Shown: positions 50,643-60,368 of the stretch, in pieces
Numbering within the stretch: the first letter of the stretch is position 1
Layout of the letters: every line of letters begins with the position of its first letter
Source of the DNA: Streptomyces halobius
GTDB lineage: Bacteria > Actinomycetota > Actinomycetes > Streptomycetales > Streptomycetaceae
DNA: 64,000 bases
Assembly (NCBI RefSeq): GCF_023277745.1
Contig: NZ_CP086322.1
Coordinates: forward strand, 5,084,001 to 5,148,000
Direction of reading: 5' to 3'
The notes under the pieces: generated by a model
Databases searched by the model: none
Told to the model about the DNA's origin: nothing
Seen by the model: only the letters and a program-made list of their open reading frames with translations
Translations under genes and position numbers: made by a program

Positions 50643-51278
50643 GTGCCCGATCCGAGGAACACCGAGCGGTTGCGTCGTTACTGGGACAAGCACGCCCGCT
50701 CGTACGACCGGCAGATGCGGTTCTTCGACCGCACCCTGTTCGGTGAGAGCCGCGCCTGGGTCTGCTCCCAGGCCAGTGGCGACGTCCTGGAGGTCGCCAT
50801 CGGCACCGGCCGTAACCTTCCCCGCTACCCGCCCGGCGTCCGGTTGACCGGGATCGAGTGGAGCCCGGAGATGCTGGCCCTCGCCCGCCGCCGCGCCGAC
50901 GAGCTCGGTCGGACGGCTGACCTGCGGGAAGCCGACGCGCAGGCGCTTCCGTTCCCCGACGCCTCCTTCGACACCGTGGTCTGCACGCTGTCCCTGTGCG
51001 CCATCCCCGACGACCGGCGCGCCGCCGACGAGATGATCCGCGTACTCAAGCCCGGCGGCAGGCTCCTCCTGCTGGATCACGTCCCCAGTACCGCCTGGCC
51101 CGTCCGCGCCTTCCAGAGGATCACCGAACTCGTCACTGTTCCGCTCGGCGGCGAGCACTTCCTGCGCCGCCCCCTTCGGCGCGTGCAGGAGGCGGGCCTG
51201 GAGATCGAGCAGCGGGACCGGTTCAAGCTCGGCATCGTCGAGCGCCTTGCCGCCAGGAAGCCCGTCGGTACGCCGTAG
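50643..51278 (+). CDS. UbiE-like class I SAM methyltransferase
   Basis: The protein has 211 residues from the GTG at 50643. The SAM loop is DVLEVAIGTGRNLPRYPPG near 46-64. ALPFPDASFDTVVCTLSLCA and EMIRVLKPGGRLLLLDHV are typical of the Methyltransf_11 group. The last third (LVTVPLGGEHFLRRPLRRVQ) resembles phosphatidylethanolamine-type enzymes. The start lies 78 bp past the IS, so insertion may have cut it off from the regulator operon. Confidence 0.88.
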   Translation: MPDPRNTERLRRYWDKHARSYDRQMRFFDRTLFGESRAWVCSQASGDVLEVAIGTGRNLPRYPPGVRLTGIEWSPEMLALARRRADELGRTADLREADAQALPFPDASFDTVVCTLSLCAIPDDRRAADEMIRVLKPGGRLLLLDHVPSTAWPVRAFQRITELVTVPLGGEHFLRRPLRRVQEAGLEIEQRDRFKLGIVERLAARKPVGTP

Positions 51279-51468
51279 CACAGGCCCGCGAGCCCCTCCG
51301 CGCAATGCGACTCGCTTCCCTGAGGCCTCAGCCGCCGCGGCGCCCGGCATCGCCGCCTGACGTGGATCTTATCGAGCCTTTATGTACCCCTTCACTACCG
51401 TCAGGTAAGTCCGATTTGTGGCATGAGATGTCTCTGTGTGATGCGACAGCCACTTACAAGGAGATTCA

Positions 51469-53223
51469 GTGCATCTGTCACCCGACCCTGACCCGCCCGC
51501 CGACACCACGAGGTCCGCCCGTCGCCGCATCCACCCGATCGCGCTCCTGGCAGGGGCCGCGGCCGCCGGCTTCGGCGCTCTTTACGTGGCGGGTCTGCTG
51601 GCTTCCGGTGATGATGTGCCGGCGGGCACGCGGGTGCGCGGCGTGGACATCGGGGGGCTGAGCCGCTCACAGGCCCAGGAGAAGCTGGACCAGCAGATAG
51701 GCAGGACCTGGACGGAGCCGGTGACGGCGCGCATCGGCGACCGTACCGCCACCATCGACGCGCGTGCGGCCGGCTTCTCCCTGGACAGCGCGCAGACCGT
51801 CGCCCATGCCGCGCGAGCGGGCGCCGACCCGCTGACCGTGATCGGCCGCCTGTTCACCGGCGGTGACCGCGACATCGAACCGGTGATCCGCGCCGACGAG
51901 GCGAAGGCCCGCGCGATGCTGACCAAGACGGCCGAGCGGTACGACAGTACGCCCCGGAACGGCGCGATCTCCTTCGAGCAGGGCAAGCCGGTGCCCGTAG
52001 AGCCGCGCGACGGGCAGTCCCTCGATATGCGCGGCGCGGTCGAAGCGCTGCGCTCGGCAGTCCTCAGCCGGCAGGCGGGACCGGTCGCGCTGCCGGTCCG
52101 GCAGCGCGAACCCTCCGTCGACACGGCAGAAATGAACCGCGCCATGACGCAGTTCGCCAGGCCCGCGATGTCGGCCCCGGTCACGGTGACGGTGGGCGGA
52201 CGGCAGATCCCCATCAGCCCCGTGACGGTCGGCAAACACCTCACGATGAAACCGGACAAGACCAACCGGCTCACCCCCGAACTCGACGGCAAGGCGCTCC
52301 TGCGGGATCCGGCGGTGGCCCGCCCCCTGGCACCGGTCACCGGCAAGATGGCCGAGGCCGAACTGCGTCTGGACGGCGACCGGGTGGTGGTGGCCTCGGA
52401 CGGCAAAACCGGCCGGGAGGTCACCGCCAAGGGGATCGAACAAGCCGTGCTGCCCCTGCTGACCAAGACCGGCGCGGCCCGTACCGCAGCGGTGGCCGCC
52501 AAGGAGACACAGCCGAAGCTCACCCGTGACACCATCGGCGCACTGGGCATCAAGGAGAAGATGTCCACCTTCACGGTCAACTTCGAGCGTGCCCCGTACC
52601 GCACGACGAACGTCGGCCGCGCCGCGGAACTGATCAACGGGTCGGTCGTGCTTCCCGGCGAGACCTGGAGCCTGAACCGCACGGTGGGCGAGCGGACCAA
52701 GGCCAATGGTTTCGTGGACGGCACCATCATTCTGAACGACCAGTACACGAAGGCGTCCGGGGGCGGCGTCTCCTCCGTCGCCACCACCGTCTTCAACGCC
52801 CTCTTCTTCGCCGGCGTCAAACCCGTGGAGTACGGGGCCCATTCGTTCTACATCGAACGCTACCCGGAAGGCCGGGAGGCGACGGTGGCCTGGGGCAGTC
52901 TCGACCTGAAGTTCACCAACGACTCGGGCAACGCCCTCTACATCCAGGCGAGTGCTACGGACACCTCCGTCACCGTCACCTTCCTCGGCACCAAGAAATA
53001 CGACTCGGTCGAAGCGGTCACGGGCCCTCGCACCAACGTGAAACAGCCGGGAAGCCGCCCGGGGGCCGCGAAGGACTGTGTGCCGCAGACCCCGCTCGAA
53101 GGCTTCGACGTCAACGTCGACCGGGTCTTCCGGTCCGACGGCGAGGAAGTCAAGCGAGAGACGTTCAAGACCCGCTACGTGCCCCGCGACGAAGTCACCT
53201 GCGGGCCGGAAACCTCCGACTGA
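51469..53223 (+). CDS. VanW-family secreted or membrane-anchored protein
   Basis: The GTG at 51469 follows ACAAGGAGATT. The 584-residue protein has one membrane helix (about 25-45), then repeated alpha/beta units of peptidoglycan-binding type (GVDIGGLSRSQAQEKLDQQI). The VanW domain follows (about 370-510: ELINGSVVLPGETWSLNRTV, GGGVSSVATTVFNALFFAGV, YIERYPEGREATV). A Cys pair near the end may be oxidised. VanW is linked to vancomycin resistance clusters, but its activity is not established. No van genes are near. Confidence 0.93.
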   Translation: MHLSPDPDPPADTTRSARRRIHPIALLAGAAAAGFGALYVAGLLASGDDVPAGTRVRGVDIGGLSRSQAQEKLDQQIGRTWTEPVTARIGDRTATIDARAAGFSLDSAQTVAHAARAGADPLTVIGRLFTGGDRDIEPVIRADEAKARAMLTKTAERYDSTPRNGAISFEQGKPVPVEPRDGQSLDMRGAVEALRSAVLSRQAGPVALPVRQREPSVDTAEMNRAMTQFARPAMSAPVTVTVGGRQIPISPVTVGKHLTMKPDKTNRLTPELDGKALLRDPAVARPLAPVTGKMAEAELRLDGDRVVVASDGKTGREVTAKGIEQAVLPLLTKTGAARTAAVAAKETQPKLTRDTIGALGIKEKMSTFTVNFERAPYRTTNVGRAAELINGSVVLPGETWSLNRTVGERTKANGFVDGTIILNDQYTKASGGGVSSVATTVFNALFFAGVKPVEYGAHSFYIERYPEGREATVAWGSLDLKFTNDSGNALYIQASATDTSVTVTFLGTKKYDSVEAVTGPRTNVKQPGSRPGAAKDCVPQTPLEGFDVNVDRVFRSDGEEVKRETFKTRYVPRDEVTCGPETSD

Positions 53224-53773
53224 CCGGCCGACGACGACCGCCCGACGACGACCGCCCGACTGCTTCCCCACACGAAGGCCGGCGGAGCGGCCGGAGCCGG
53301 GCCTGGGAGGTGAGTGGGCGACCCGGCGAGCGCGGTGCACGGGGCCCGGGGGCGGGCGGAAGGCGCTGTGGCGGCGGGGGCGGCGCGTCCGGCCGTGCGG
53401 CCGACACGGTCGGGGCACGGTGCGCGGGTGACGGGCCGACCGGGATCGTCGGAGCATGACCTGTGGGTGACTGTACGGGCACGGCATGGGACGGGCCTCC
53501 CCGTAGACGGGGGCGCCCTTCGCGGCGTACGCGGCGACTCGCCCGAGTGCGAAGACGTCCGCTGCTGGCCGAGTTCCCGACCGGCGGCCTGCTCGGGCGA
53601 CAGGCAGGCGGGCGTGCCGACAGCGGCACCCGTATGCGGCACCAGGTCCCCGGCCGACCCGTTCGGCGGCCATGGCAACCAGCCCACCGCGGTACGAACA
53701 GTGTCAAGGCGGTGTGCAGTGTGCCCGGCGGCCGTAGCGCACTGCGGCGGTGGAGGGAGAGGGATGAGCTGAC
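53224..53773. other. Intergenic region with a protein-kinase relic
   Basis: Apart from the relic at 53488-53648 there is no coding signal. GCCGACGACGACCGCCCGACGACGACCGCCC tandem units lie near 53225-53255, just past the VanW gene. The promoter of the CtpI-like gene should be at the right end. Confidence 0.5.
53488..53648 (-). pseudogene. Relic of a eukaryotic-type Ser/Thr protein kinase
   Basis: In one frame (53648 down to 53562) the sequence reads HTGAAVGTPACLSPEQAAGR, the activation-loop GTPxxMSPEQ block of Pkn kinases. In the next frame (53562 down to 53488) it continues ADVFALGRVAAYAAKGAPVY, the following block (SDVFSLGxxxYA). A frameshift separates them, and no N-lobe or other domain remains. 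It is a fragment of about 54 codons of a gene normally over 500. Confidence 0.75.
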
Positions 53774-56700
53774 GTGAGGGTTCCGGCTGCGGGCGCGTGG
53801 GGCACGGTGCTGGGGCTTCCGGTCGCAGTGGCCCGTGTGGCGTCGGTGCTGGCCGTAGGGGGTGCGGTGTCCGGCGCAGCCACGTCGGCGCGGATTGCGG
53901 TTCGGGCGGGTGAGCAGGCCGCCGAGATCGTCTCGGCAAGTGCCGGTATGGCGGCTGCCGCGCTTCCGTTGGCGGATGCGGTTCCCGGGCTGCTTCGTCC
54001 GCCCGGCGTCCGCGTGCCGTCGTCCGCGTCATCTGCTGGGCGTACGGGCTGGTCGGCCGTGCGAGATCTGACCGAAGGCCGGTTGCAGGGGGTGGGGCGT
54101 GCCGTAGGAGCGCTGCGGCATCTGGCGGATGGCAAGCGGCGGCGGGTGTGGGCGCGGGCCGGTCGTGCGCATATCCAGGCGCACGGTCTGACCGGGAACG
54201 GCGAGCGGCACCACCTCTACGTGCGCGCGCTCACCGGGGCACTGCACCGGATCGAGGGTGTTCGCTGGGCCGAGGTGAACGCGGTCACCGGGCATGTGCT
54301 CGTTGCCTACGCCGAGGGCTCGGTCGGTCTTGACCGTTTGGTGGAGACGATTGAGGCGGTGGAGGAGGCGCACGATGCGCAGCGCGCCGTCGCGGATACG
54401 GACGGGCGGCCCCCGGACAACGATCTGGCCGCCTCGGCCGCGGCGGTGGCGCTTGCCGCGGACTGTCTGGGAATGGGCGCGGCACTGCTGTGCCGGCGGA
54501 TCGCGCTGCCCGTTGTCCCCAGTCCCGTACGCGCCGCGGTGGCGCTGGTGGATGCGCTGCCGCGGGCGCGGCAGCTGCTGGAACGGCGGATGGGGCGCAC
54601 ACGTACGGACGTGCTGCTCGCTGTCGTGAACGCGGCCGTGCAGGGGACGGCTTCCGGCGTGACGCCGCTTGCCGTGGATGCCGTGTACCGGGGGTTTCAG
54701 CTCTACGAGATCCTGGCGCGTCGGCGGGCCTGGAGTCTGCGTGAGCCGGAGTTGGTCGCGCCGGGCGGTGCGGCGCCGCCACAGGAGTGCGTGGGGCGTA
54801 CCCGGAGGCCCCGTCCGCTGCCGCCCGGGCCGGTGGAGAAGGCCGCCGGCCGTACCGGGCTGGGGCAGCTGGTGGGCGGCGCCGCGGTCTTGCTCAGGAC
54901 CCGTGATCCCGGCGCGGCGGGGGACGCGATTCTGGCCACTGTTCCGAAAGCGGCCAGGCTGGGGCGTGAGGCGTTCGCCACTGTGCTCGGCCATGACCTC
55001 GCCCGGCGCGGTGCGGTGGTGCTCAATCCGGACGCGTTGCGTCGGCTGGACCGTATCGACGCGGTGGTCATCGACTCCTCTGTGCTGTGCGACGGGGAGC
55101 TGCGGCTGCTTTCCGCCGTCTCGACGAGTGAGGCGTTGGACGATGCGGAGGTGTGGAGGCTCGCGAGCGGCCTGTTGGGCGCCTGCGGGGAGGCCGACCT
55201 TCGTGGCGACGGCCCCTGGCCGGAGCAGAGCGGGTCCGACGGAGGCGTGGGCGACTGCCCGGATGTCGGGAAGAGCGGTGGCTGGCGGCTGGCGCGGGCG
55301 AAGGACGCGCCGTCGGGCGGCGGCCCGGCTCATCCGGCCGGGGTCACGCTGGATCTGGTGGACCGTGCCGGACGGCGTGGCGGCCGGGTGCGGGTGGGCA
55401 CCTGTCTCGATCCGCTGGCGGAGGCGGTGCTCTCGGCGGCGTACGAGGCCGCGGGCACCGTCGTCCTGACCCAGCACGCCAGCGTGGCCGAACTGCTCGC
55501 CTGGGGCGATGAGTCCGCGCCCGACGCCGACCGGCTCACCGAGCAGGTCCAGGCCCTGCAGCGGGACGGCCACGGCGTGCTGGTGATCGCGCACGACAAG
55601 CAGCGGGCCCTGGCTGCCGCCGATGTCGGCGTGCACGTACTGCGTCGTTCCGGGGCGACCGACTGGGGCGCCGATCTGGTGTCCGGGCCGGGTCTCGCCG
55701 AGGTGTGGCGGCTGGTGGACGCCGTGCCCGCCGCGCACCGGGCTGCCGGGCGGGCCGCCCGGCACTCGCTCAGCGGCTCGGCGCTCGGCGCACTGCTCGT
55801 CGCCGGTCGACGACGCCGCCACGGCCGGGGACCGATGCGGACGGTCCCCTCATGGCGCGACCTCTCACCGGCGCATGCCGCCTGCCTGACCGCCATGCTG
55901 GCCAACGCCCTCACCGCCCGCCGACTGGATCACCGGCCGCTGCCCCCGCCCGTGGTCCGTGACGCCTGGCACGCGCTTGACGCGCACGAGGTGTACCGCC
56001 GACTGCACCACTGCGGTACGGCAGCGGAGTCGGACGTCACGGATGCCAGGGGGCCCGCGACGGTCCTACGGAACTGCGTCCACCGGATCGTGGAACGGTG
56101 CGGAGCCGGCACCGTGTGGGGCTGGGCCGTGCTCACTCCCGTCCGCGGTGCGGTGCGGCTGGCCGCCGCCGCGCGCCAGGAGCTCGATGACCCGTTGACT
56201 CCCGTACTCGCGCTCGGTGCCGGCGCATCGGCCATCGTCGGTTCCGGTGTGGATGCACTCCTGGTCGTCGGTGTGATGGCCGGCAACGCGGTGATCAGCG
56301 GAGCTCAGCGCATGCGGGCCGAGCGGGCCCTCGGGGAGCTGATGCTCGGTCAGCAGGTGACGGCGCGGCGGCTGCAGCCGGACGAGCGGGAGGGCCTGCG
56401 GCAACCGCTCGCGCCTCTCCTCCGCGCACCGTGCGAACGGATCCCCGCCGAGCAGCTGCGGACCGGCGACCTGATCGCGCTGCGCGCCGACGACATCGTG
56501 CCGGCCGACGCCAGGCTGCTGTTCACGGAGGCGCTGGAAGTCGACGAGGCGGCGCTGACCGGTGAGCCGGTGCCGGTGGAGAAGACTTCCGAGCCGGTGC
56601 CGGGCGCCGATCCGGCCGAGCGTCGTTGCATGGTCTACGAGGGCACCACGGTGCTGGCCGGCAGCGGTATCGCCGTCGTCGTGGCCACCGGCGCGGCCAC

Positions 56701-58636
56701 CGAGGCAGGGCGAGCCACCACCGTCGCCGGGCACGTCGATGCCTCGTCCGGTATGCAGGCCCGGCTCGCCGAACTCACCCGGATCGCCCTGCCCGCCACC
56801 GGCGTCGCCGGCGCCGTGGTGACCGGCCTCGGGCTGCTGCGCGGACTGCCGCTGCGCCAGGCACTGGAGTCCGGGGTCGCGGTGGCGGTGGCCGCTGTGC
56901 CCGAGGGGCTTCCGCTGGTCGCCACCGTCGCGCAACTGGCCGCGGCCCGTCGGCTGTCCCGCAGCGGTGTGCTGGTCCGGTCCACCCGGGCGCTGGAGGC
57001 GCTCGGCCGGGTGGACACCCTGTGCTTCGACAAGACCGGCACGCTCACCGAGGGCCGGCTGCGGGTCACCCGGTTGGCCGGGCCCTTTGCCCCCCAGCCG
57101 CCCGACGGGCCGGTGGGCCGGCGTGTGCTGCGCAGCGCGGCCAGGGCGTGCCCGCCGACCGAGCACCGGGCCCCGCCGCTTTCCCACGCCACCGACCGGG
57201 CCGTCGTCGCGGCCGCCCACGACGCCGACGACGACACCGCCTGGACGCTCGTCGAAGAGCTGCCGTTCGAAACCGGCCGCGGATACGCCGCCTCACTCGG
57301 TCGGGACGGTGATCCGGCGGTGCTCGCGGTGAAGGGCGCCCCCGAGGTCGTCCTCGCGCGCTGCACCCGAGTAGCCGGACCCGGTCACGGCCACCGGGAG
57401 GAACAACCGCTCACCGTCCTCCGACGCAGAGCCGCCACGCGTACCGTGGGCCGCCTGGCCGCCCAGGGGCTGAGGGTGCTGGCCGTCGCCGAACGGACGG
57501 TCCCCGACATCGAATCGGTCCGCGGCCGGCTCACCGAGCATGTGGACGAGCTGACACTGCTCGGATTCGTCGGCATCGCCGACCCCTCGCGGTCAACCGC
57601 GCAGGACACCGTGCAGCGGCTGAGCGAGGCCGGGATCCAGGTCGTCATGATCACCGGCGACCACCCGGACACCGCCACCGCCGTCGCCACCGAGCTCGGC
57701 ATCCCGCACGCCGAGCGGGTCCTCACCGGCGCGGAACTGGAGCTGCTGCCCTCTCCCGACCGCATTGCCGCGGTCACCGAGTCCGCCGTCTTCGCCCGGG
57801 TGTCGCCCGCGCAGAAGGTGCGGATCATCAAGGACCTGCGCAAGGCCGGCCGCGTGGTCGCGATGGCCGGGGACGGCGCGAACGACGCCGCCGCCATCCG
57901 CCGCGCCGACGTCGGCATCGCGGTCGCCGGGCGCGGCTCCGGTTCCGCCCGCACGGCCGCCGACCTCGTCCTCACCGCCGCCGACACCGGGCTCGTCCTG
58001 GACGCGCTGCGCGAGGGCCGCGCCCTGTGGGACAGCGTGCGCGACGCCGCCGCCATCCTGGTCGGCGGCAACGCGGGCGAGGTCGCCTTCACCGTGCTGG
58101 GCACGGCCCTCGGCGGACGTGCACCACTGGGCTCCCGTCAACTCCTCCTGGTGAACATGCTCACCGACATGCTCCCCTCCCTGGCCGTGGCCCTCACCCC
58201 CGCCAGACGCGGCGGCCCGCCCGAAGACCGCCCGCTCGGCTCGGGCCCGGCACGCGGCTTCGCCGGCACGGACATGGCCCGCGCCCTGGCCGTACGCGGC
58301 GGCGCCACCGCGCTCGCCGCACTGACCGCCTGGCAGATCGGCCGCCTCACCCGCCTTGTTCCCGGCGGCAGCCGCCGCGCCTCCACCATGGGCCTGGCCG
58401 CACTCGTCGGCGCCCAGCTCGGACAGACACTGCTCACCCGCTGGCACAGCCCCCTCGTCCTCGGCACCAGCACCGCTTCCGCAATCGTGCTCCTCGCCCT
58501 CATCGAAACGCCGGTGGTCAGTCAGTTCTTCGGGTGTACGCCGCTCGGGCCGTTCGCCTGGGCGGTCGTCACCGGTTCGGCTACCGCCGCCACCCTCGGA
58601 GCGGCCCTCACCTCGCGGCGTCTGCCGCAGAACTGA
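53774..58636 (+). CDS. Giant P-type cation-transporting ATPase (CtpI-like)
   Basis: The 1620-residue protein starts at the GTG at 53774. The size and layout match mycobacterial CtpI (about 1630 residues). A long N-terminal half with several hydrophobic stretches includes an HMA-like beta-alpha segment near 128-200 (HLYVRALTGALHRIEGVRWA, VNAVTGHVLVAYAE). Then comes a full P-ATPase core: EAALTGEPVPVEK near 925, the phosphorylated D1086 in CFDKTGTLTEG, MITGDHPDTA, and GDGANDAAAIRRADVGIAV near 1367. The transported ion is unknown. The promoter region behind it contains the kinase relic. Confidence 0.93.
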   Translation: MRVPAAGAWGTVLGLPVAVARVASVLAVGGAVSGAATSARIAVRAGEQAAEIVSASAGMAAAALPLADAVPGLLRPPGVRVPSSASSAGRTGWSAVRDLTEGRLQGVGRAVGALRHLADGKRRRVWARAGRAHIQAHGLTGNGERHHLYVRALTGALHRIEGVRWAEVNAVTGHVLVAYAEGSVGLDRLVETIEAVEEAHDAQRAVADTDGRPPDNDLAASAAAVALAADCLGMGAALLCRRIALPVVPSPVRAAVALVDALPRARQLLERRMGRTRTDVLLAVVNAAVQGTASGVTPLAVDAVYRGFQLYEILARRRAWSLREPELVAPGGAAPPQECVGRTRRPRPLPPGPVEKAAGRTGLGQLVGGAAVLLRTRDPGAAGDAILATVPKAARLGREAFATVLGHDLARRGAVVLNPDALRRLDRIDAVVIDSSVLCDGELRLLSAVSTSEALDDAEVWRLASGLLGACGEADLRGDGPWPEQSGSDGGVGDCPDVGKSGGWRLARAKDAPSGGGPAHPAGVTLDLVDRAGRRGGRVRVGTCLDPLAEAVLSAAYEAAGTVVLTQHASVAELLAWGDESAPDADRLTEQVQALQRDGHGVLVIAHDKQRALAAADVGVHVLRRSGATDWGADLVSGPGLAEVWRLVDAVPAAHRAAGRAARHSLSGSALGALLVAGRRRRHGRGPMRTVPSWRDLSPAHAACLTAMLANALTARRLDHRPLPPPVVRDAWHALDAHEVYRRLHHCGTAAESDVTDARGPATVLRNCVHRIVERCGAGTVWGWAVLTPVRGAVRLAAAARQELDDPLTPVLALGAGASAIVGSGVDALLVVGVMAGNAVISGAQRMRAERALGELMLGQQVTARRLQPDEREGLRQPLAPLLRAPCERIPAEQLRTGDLIALRADDIVPADARLLFTEALEVDEAALTGEPVPVEKTSEPVPGADPAERRCMVYEGTTVLAGSGIAVVVATGAATEAGRATTVAGHVDASSGMQARLAELTRIALPATGVAGAVVTGLGLLRGLPLRQALESGVAVAVAAVPEGLPLVATVAQLAAARRLSRSGVLVRSTRALEALGRVDTLCFDKTGTLTEGRLRVTRLAGPFAPQPPDGPVGRRVLRSAARACPPTEHRAPPLSHATDRAVVAAAHDADDDTAWTLVEELPFETGRGYAASLGRDGDPAVLAVKGAPEVVLARCTRVAGPGHGHREEQPLTVLRRRAATRTVGRLAAQGLRVLAVAERTVPDIESVRGRLTEHVDELTLLGFVGIADPSRSTAQDTVQRLSEAGIQVVMITGDHPDTATAVATELGIPHAERVLTGAELELLPSPDRIAAVTESAVFARVSPAQKVRIIKDLRKAGRVVAMAGDGANDAAAIRRADVGIAVAGRGSGSARTAADLVLTAADTGLVLDALREGRALWDSVRDAAAILVGGNAGEVAFTVLGTALGGRAPLGSRQLLLVNMLTDMLPSLAVALTPARRGGPPEDRPLGSGPARGFAGTDMARALAVRGGATALAALTAWQIGRLTRLVPGGSRRASTMGLAALVGAQLGQTLLTRWHSPLVLGTSTASAIVLLALIETPVVSQFFGCTPLGPFAWAVVTGSATAATLGAALTSRRLPQN

Positions 58637-58857
58637 GCGCCGACAAGCCGGTGGACACGCGGTTGCCCGGTGGCCGGCTCGCGCTGCGCGTCGGTACGTA
58701 CAGGTAGCCGACCCGGCGCGTCGTTGCTGCGGCCTGGCTTCGTTACCTCGTTGTGCGTGTTGCGATCGTGTGCCGTTGCACGGTTGTGAGGCCGGTGAGA
58801 AGCACGCTCCGTAGCGTTCATTTCGTCCTTCCGAACACCGAACACTCAGGAACTGGT
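58637..58857. other. Intergenic region after the CtpI-like gene
   Basis: Nothing recognisable apart from a GGAACTGGT leader before the next start. Confidence 0.4.
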
Positions 58858-59301
58858 ATGAACATCGCGCTCCTCAAGCGTCCTCGGGTCCGGCGTATAG
58901 CGGCTGCGTCACTGATCGCCGCCACGGCACTCGGCACGACGGCCACCGCCGTCCACGCCGCGACATCCTCCACGGACCACACCCCGGCCCGTACGGTCGC
59001 GGCCAAGCCCTCTGTCTCCTCTTCTCCGGGAGGCAAGCAGGAGACCGCCGAGCGCTCCCAGGGACAGGACGGTGTCACGGGCACGCTGTCGGGGACGTTG
59101 ACGTACCTGGCGCCCGGGAAGCTGACGGTTGTCTCGGATTCCGGGGAGGAGCAGGCGTTCTTCGTCTCCACCGACACCAAGGTGCGCTACGGCACGGAGT
59201 CGCCCACTCTCGCGCAGCTGGAGCAGGCCGCCAAGCAGGGCGGCGTCGAGGTCCGCGTGCACGTCGTGGATGGGGTGGCCACCGACATCACCGAGCGCTG
59301 A
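58858..59301 (+). CDS. Secreted small protein with Sec signal
   Basis: The protein has 147 residues from the ATG at 58858. A basic start (KRPRVRRIAAASLIAATALG) and a cleavage site after AVHA near residue 35 show export. A Ser/Pro-rich linker follows. Then comes a small beta domain (VTGTLSGTLTYLAPGKLTVV, AFFVSTDTKVRYGTESPTLA, GVEVRVHVVDGVATDITER), similar to DUF5666-like or OB-type domains. The function is unknown. Confidence 0.75.
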   Translation: MNIALLKRPRVRRIAAASLIAATALGTTATAVHAATSSTDHTPARTVAAKPSVSSSPGGKQETAERSQGQDGVTGTLSGTLTYLAPGKLTVVSDSGEEQAFFVSTDTKVRYGTESPTLAQLEQAAKQGGVEVRVHVVDGVATDITER

Positions 59302-59624
59302 CACCCCTGAGTCATCCCGGCGGGCTTGCGTGCCGCCCTCCCTCTGCCACTGCCGCCGCCTCGGTCCTTCGCCGGGACGTGCCGAGGTGGCGGCCTGGCG
59401 GCGGGCGAGGACGGCCATCAAGGGGCGGTGGCCCGGCGTCCTTGATGCCGGCACCCCGTGCACGGCCTGGCCCCTGGGTCAGCAGCGTGCCGTGTACTGG
59501 TCATCCATGCTGCGCCGGGCAGCAGCCCGGTCCGGACTCTGCCCTTCAGGGGCTCTGGGAGGTAATGGAACCCTTTCAGGTGTTGCTGTAGATTCACTGC
59601 GTCTTGCTCCGAAATGGGAATTCC
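59302..59624. other. Intergenic region before the lipoprotein gene
   Basis: GGAACC at 59567-59572 resembles an ECF sigma -35 element, with TAGATT 16 bp on. No gene is seen. Confidence 0.35.
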
Positions 59625-60368
59625 GTGCTTTCGCTCTCTTCGGTCGCGCAGGTCAGACGCCTGTTTCTCCTGCCGGCGGTGCTGGCCGCGCTGGCCGGTG
59701 CCGCGGTGGCCGGCTGCGGATCCAGCGGAGAGCTGGTGAGCGACGGGAAGGCCGCGCCTGTGGCACCGCCCGAGCGGTTGTGGCCCCACCGGTCTCCGGC
59801 GCCGATGTCGACGGAGCAGGCCGACGTGACGGTGGCTCCTCTGAAGATCCCCAACGTGCGCGGAGCCGCTGCGGGCAACGTCCGTGCCCTGGTCCCGTCC
59901 GATGTCTTCGCCGCGGAGGTCGCCGCGACGACCGAAGGCCCCATGAACACCTTGGAGCCGTATCTGGACAAAACCGTCTGTACCGCGGGCAAGCCGGGCT
60001 GTCCGGTCCTGGAGCCCGTCTACCACGACCTGACCGGTGACGGTGAAGAGGACCTCATCCTCGGCTTCAGTCTGGAAGACCCCATTCTGAACGTGCGCTG
60101 CTACGCCTTCTTGGACGGCCGGCTGACCCGCATCCTCGACATCGGGGTAGCGCCCCGCTCGGTGGAACTGGCCGACGGCAAACTGCTCGTCAACCAACCC
60201 GCAGACGCCCCGGGTTACGTCATGCGCACCGAGTACGTCTGGGACGCGCACCGGGGCTCGATGACATCCAGCACCGACGAGATCCGACGCGCGGACAAAG
60301 GCGCCACGCCCTCCCCAGGCGCCACGCCGTCCCCAGGCGCCACGCCGTCCCCAGGCGGCCACCGATGA
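59625..60368 (+). CDS. Lipoprotein coupled to a sensor kinase (CseA-like position)
   Basis: The GTG at 59625 is chosen because it gives a clean signal. A TTG at 59604 is possible. The 247-residue protein has a lipobox at GAAVAGCG. Later it has an FG-GAP-like metal loop (YHDLTGDGEEDLILGFSLED) and three ATPSPG repeats at the end. Its stop overlaps the start of the histidine kinase (ATGA). In sigE-cse loci, CseA is a lipoprotein that restrains a sensor kinase. The position and features here are similar, but the response regulator is missing. Confidence 0.75.
   Translation: MLSLSSVAQVRRLFLLPAVLAALAGAAVAGCGSSGELVSDGKAAPVAPPERLWPHRSPAPMSTEQADVTVAPLKIPNVRGAAAGNVRALVPSDVFAAEVAATTEGPMNTLEPYLDKTVCTAGKPGCPVLEPVYHDLTGDGEEDLILGFSLEDPILNVRCYAFLDGRLTRILDIGVAPRSVELADGKLLVNQPADAPGYVMRTEYVWDAHRGSMTSSTDEIRRADKGATPSPGATPSPGATPSPGGHR
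60303..60356 (+). repeat. 18-bp tandem repeat at the end of the lipoprotein gene
   Basis: Three copies of GCCACGCCSTCCCCAGGC at 60303, 60321 and 60339 encode ATPSPG three times. The period is in frame. Confidence 0.95.

Noticed and set aside
51469..53223. Vancomycin resistance cluster
   Set aside because: Only a VanW-family gene is present. There is no vanHAX or vanRS, and VanW homologues are common without resistance.
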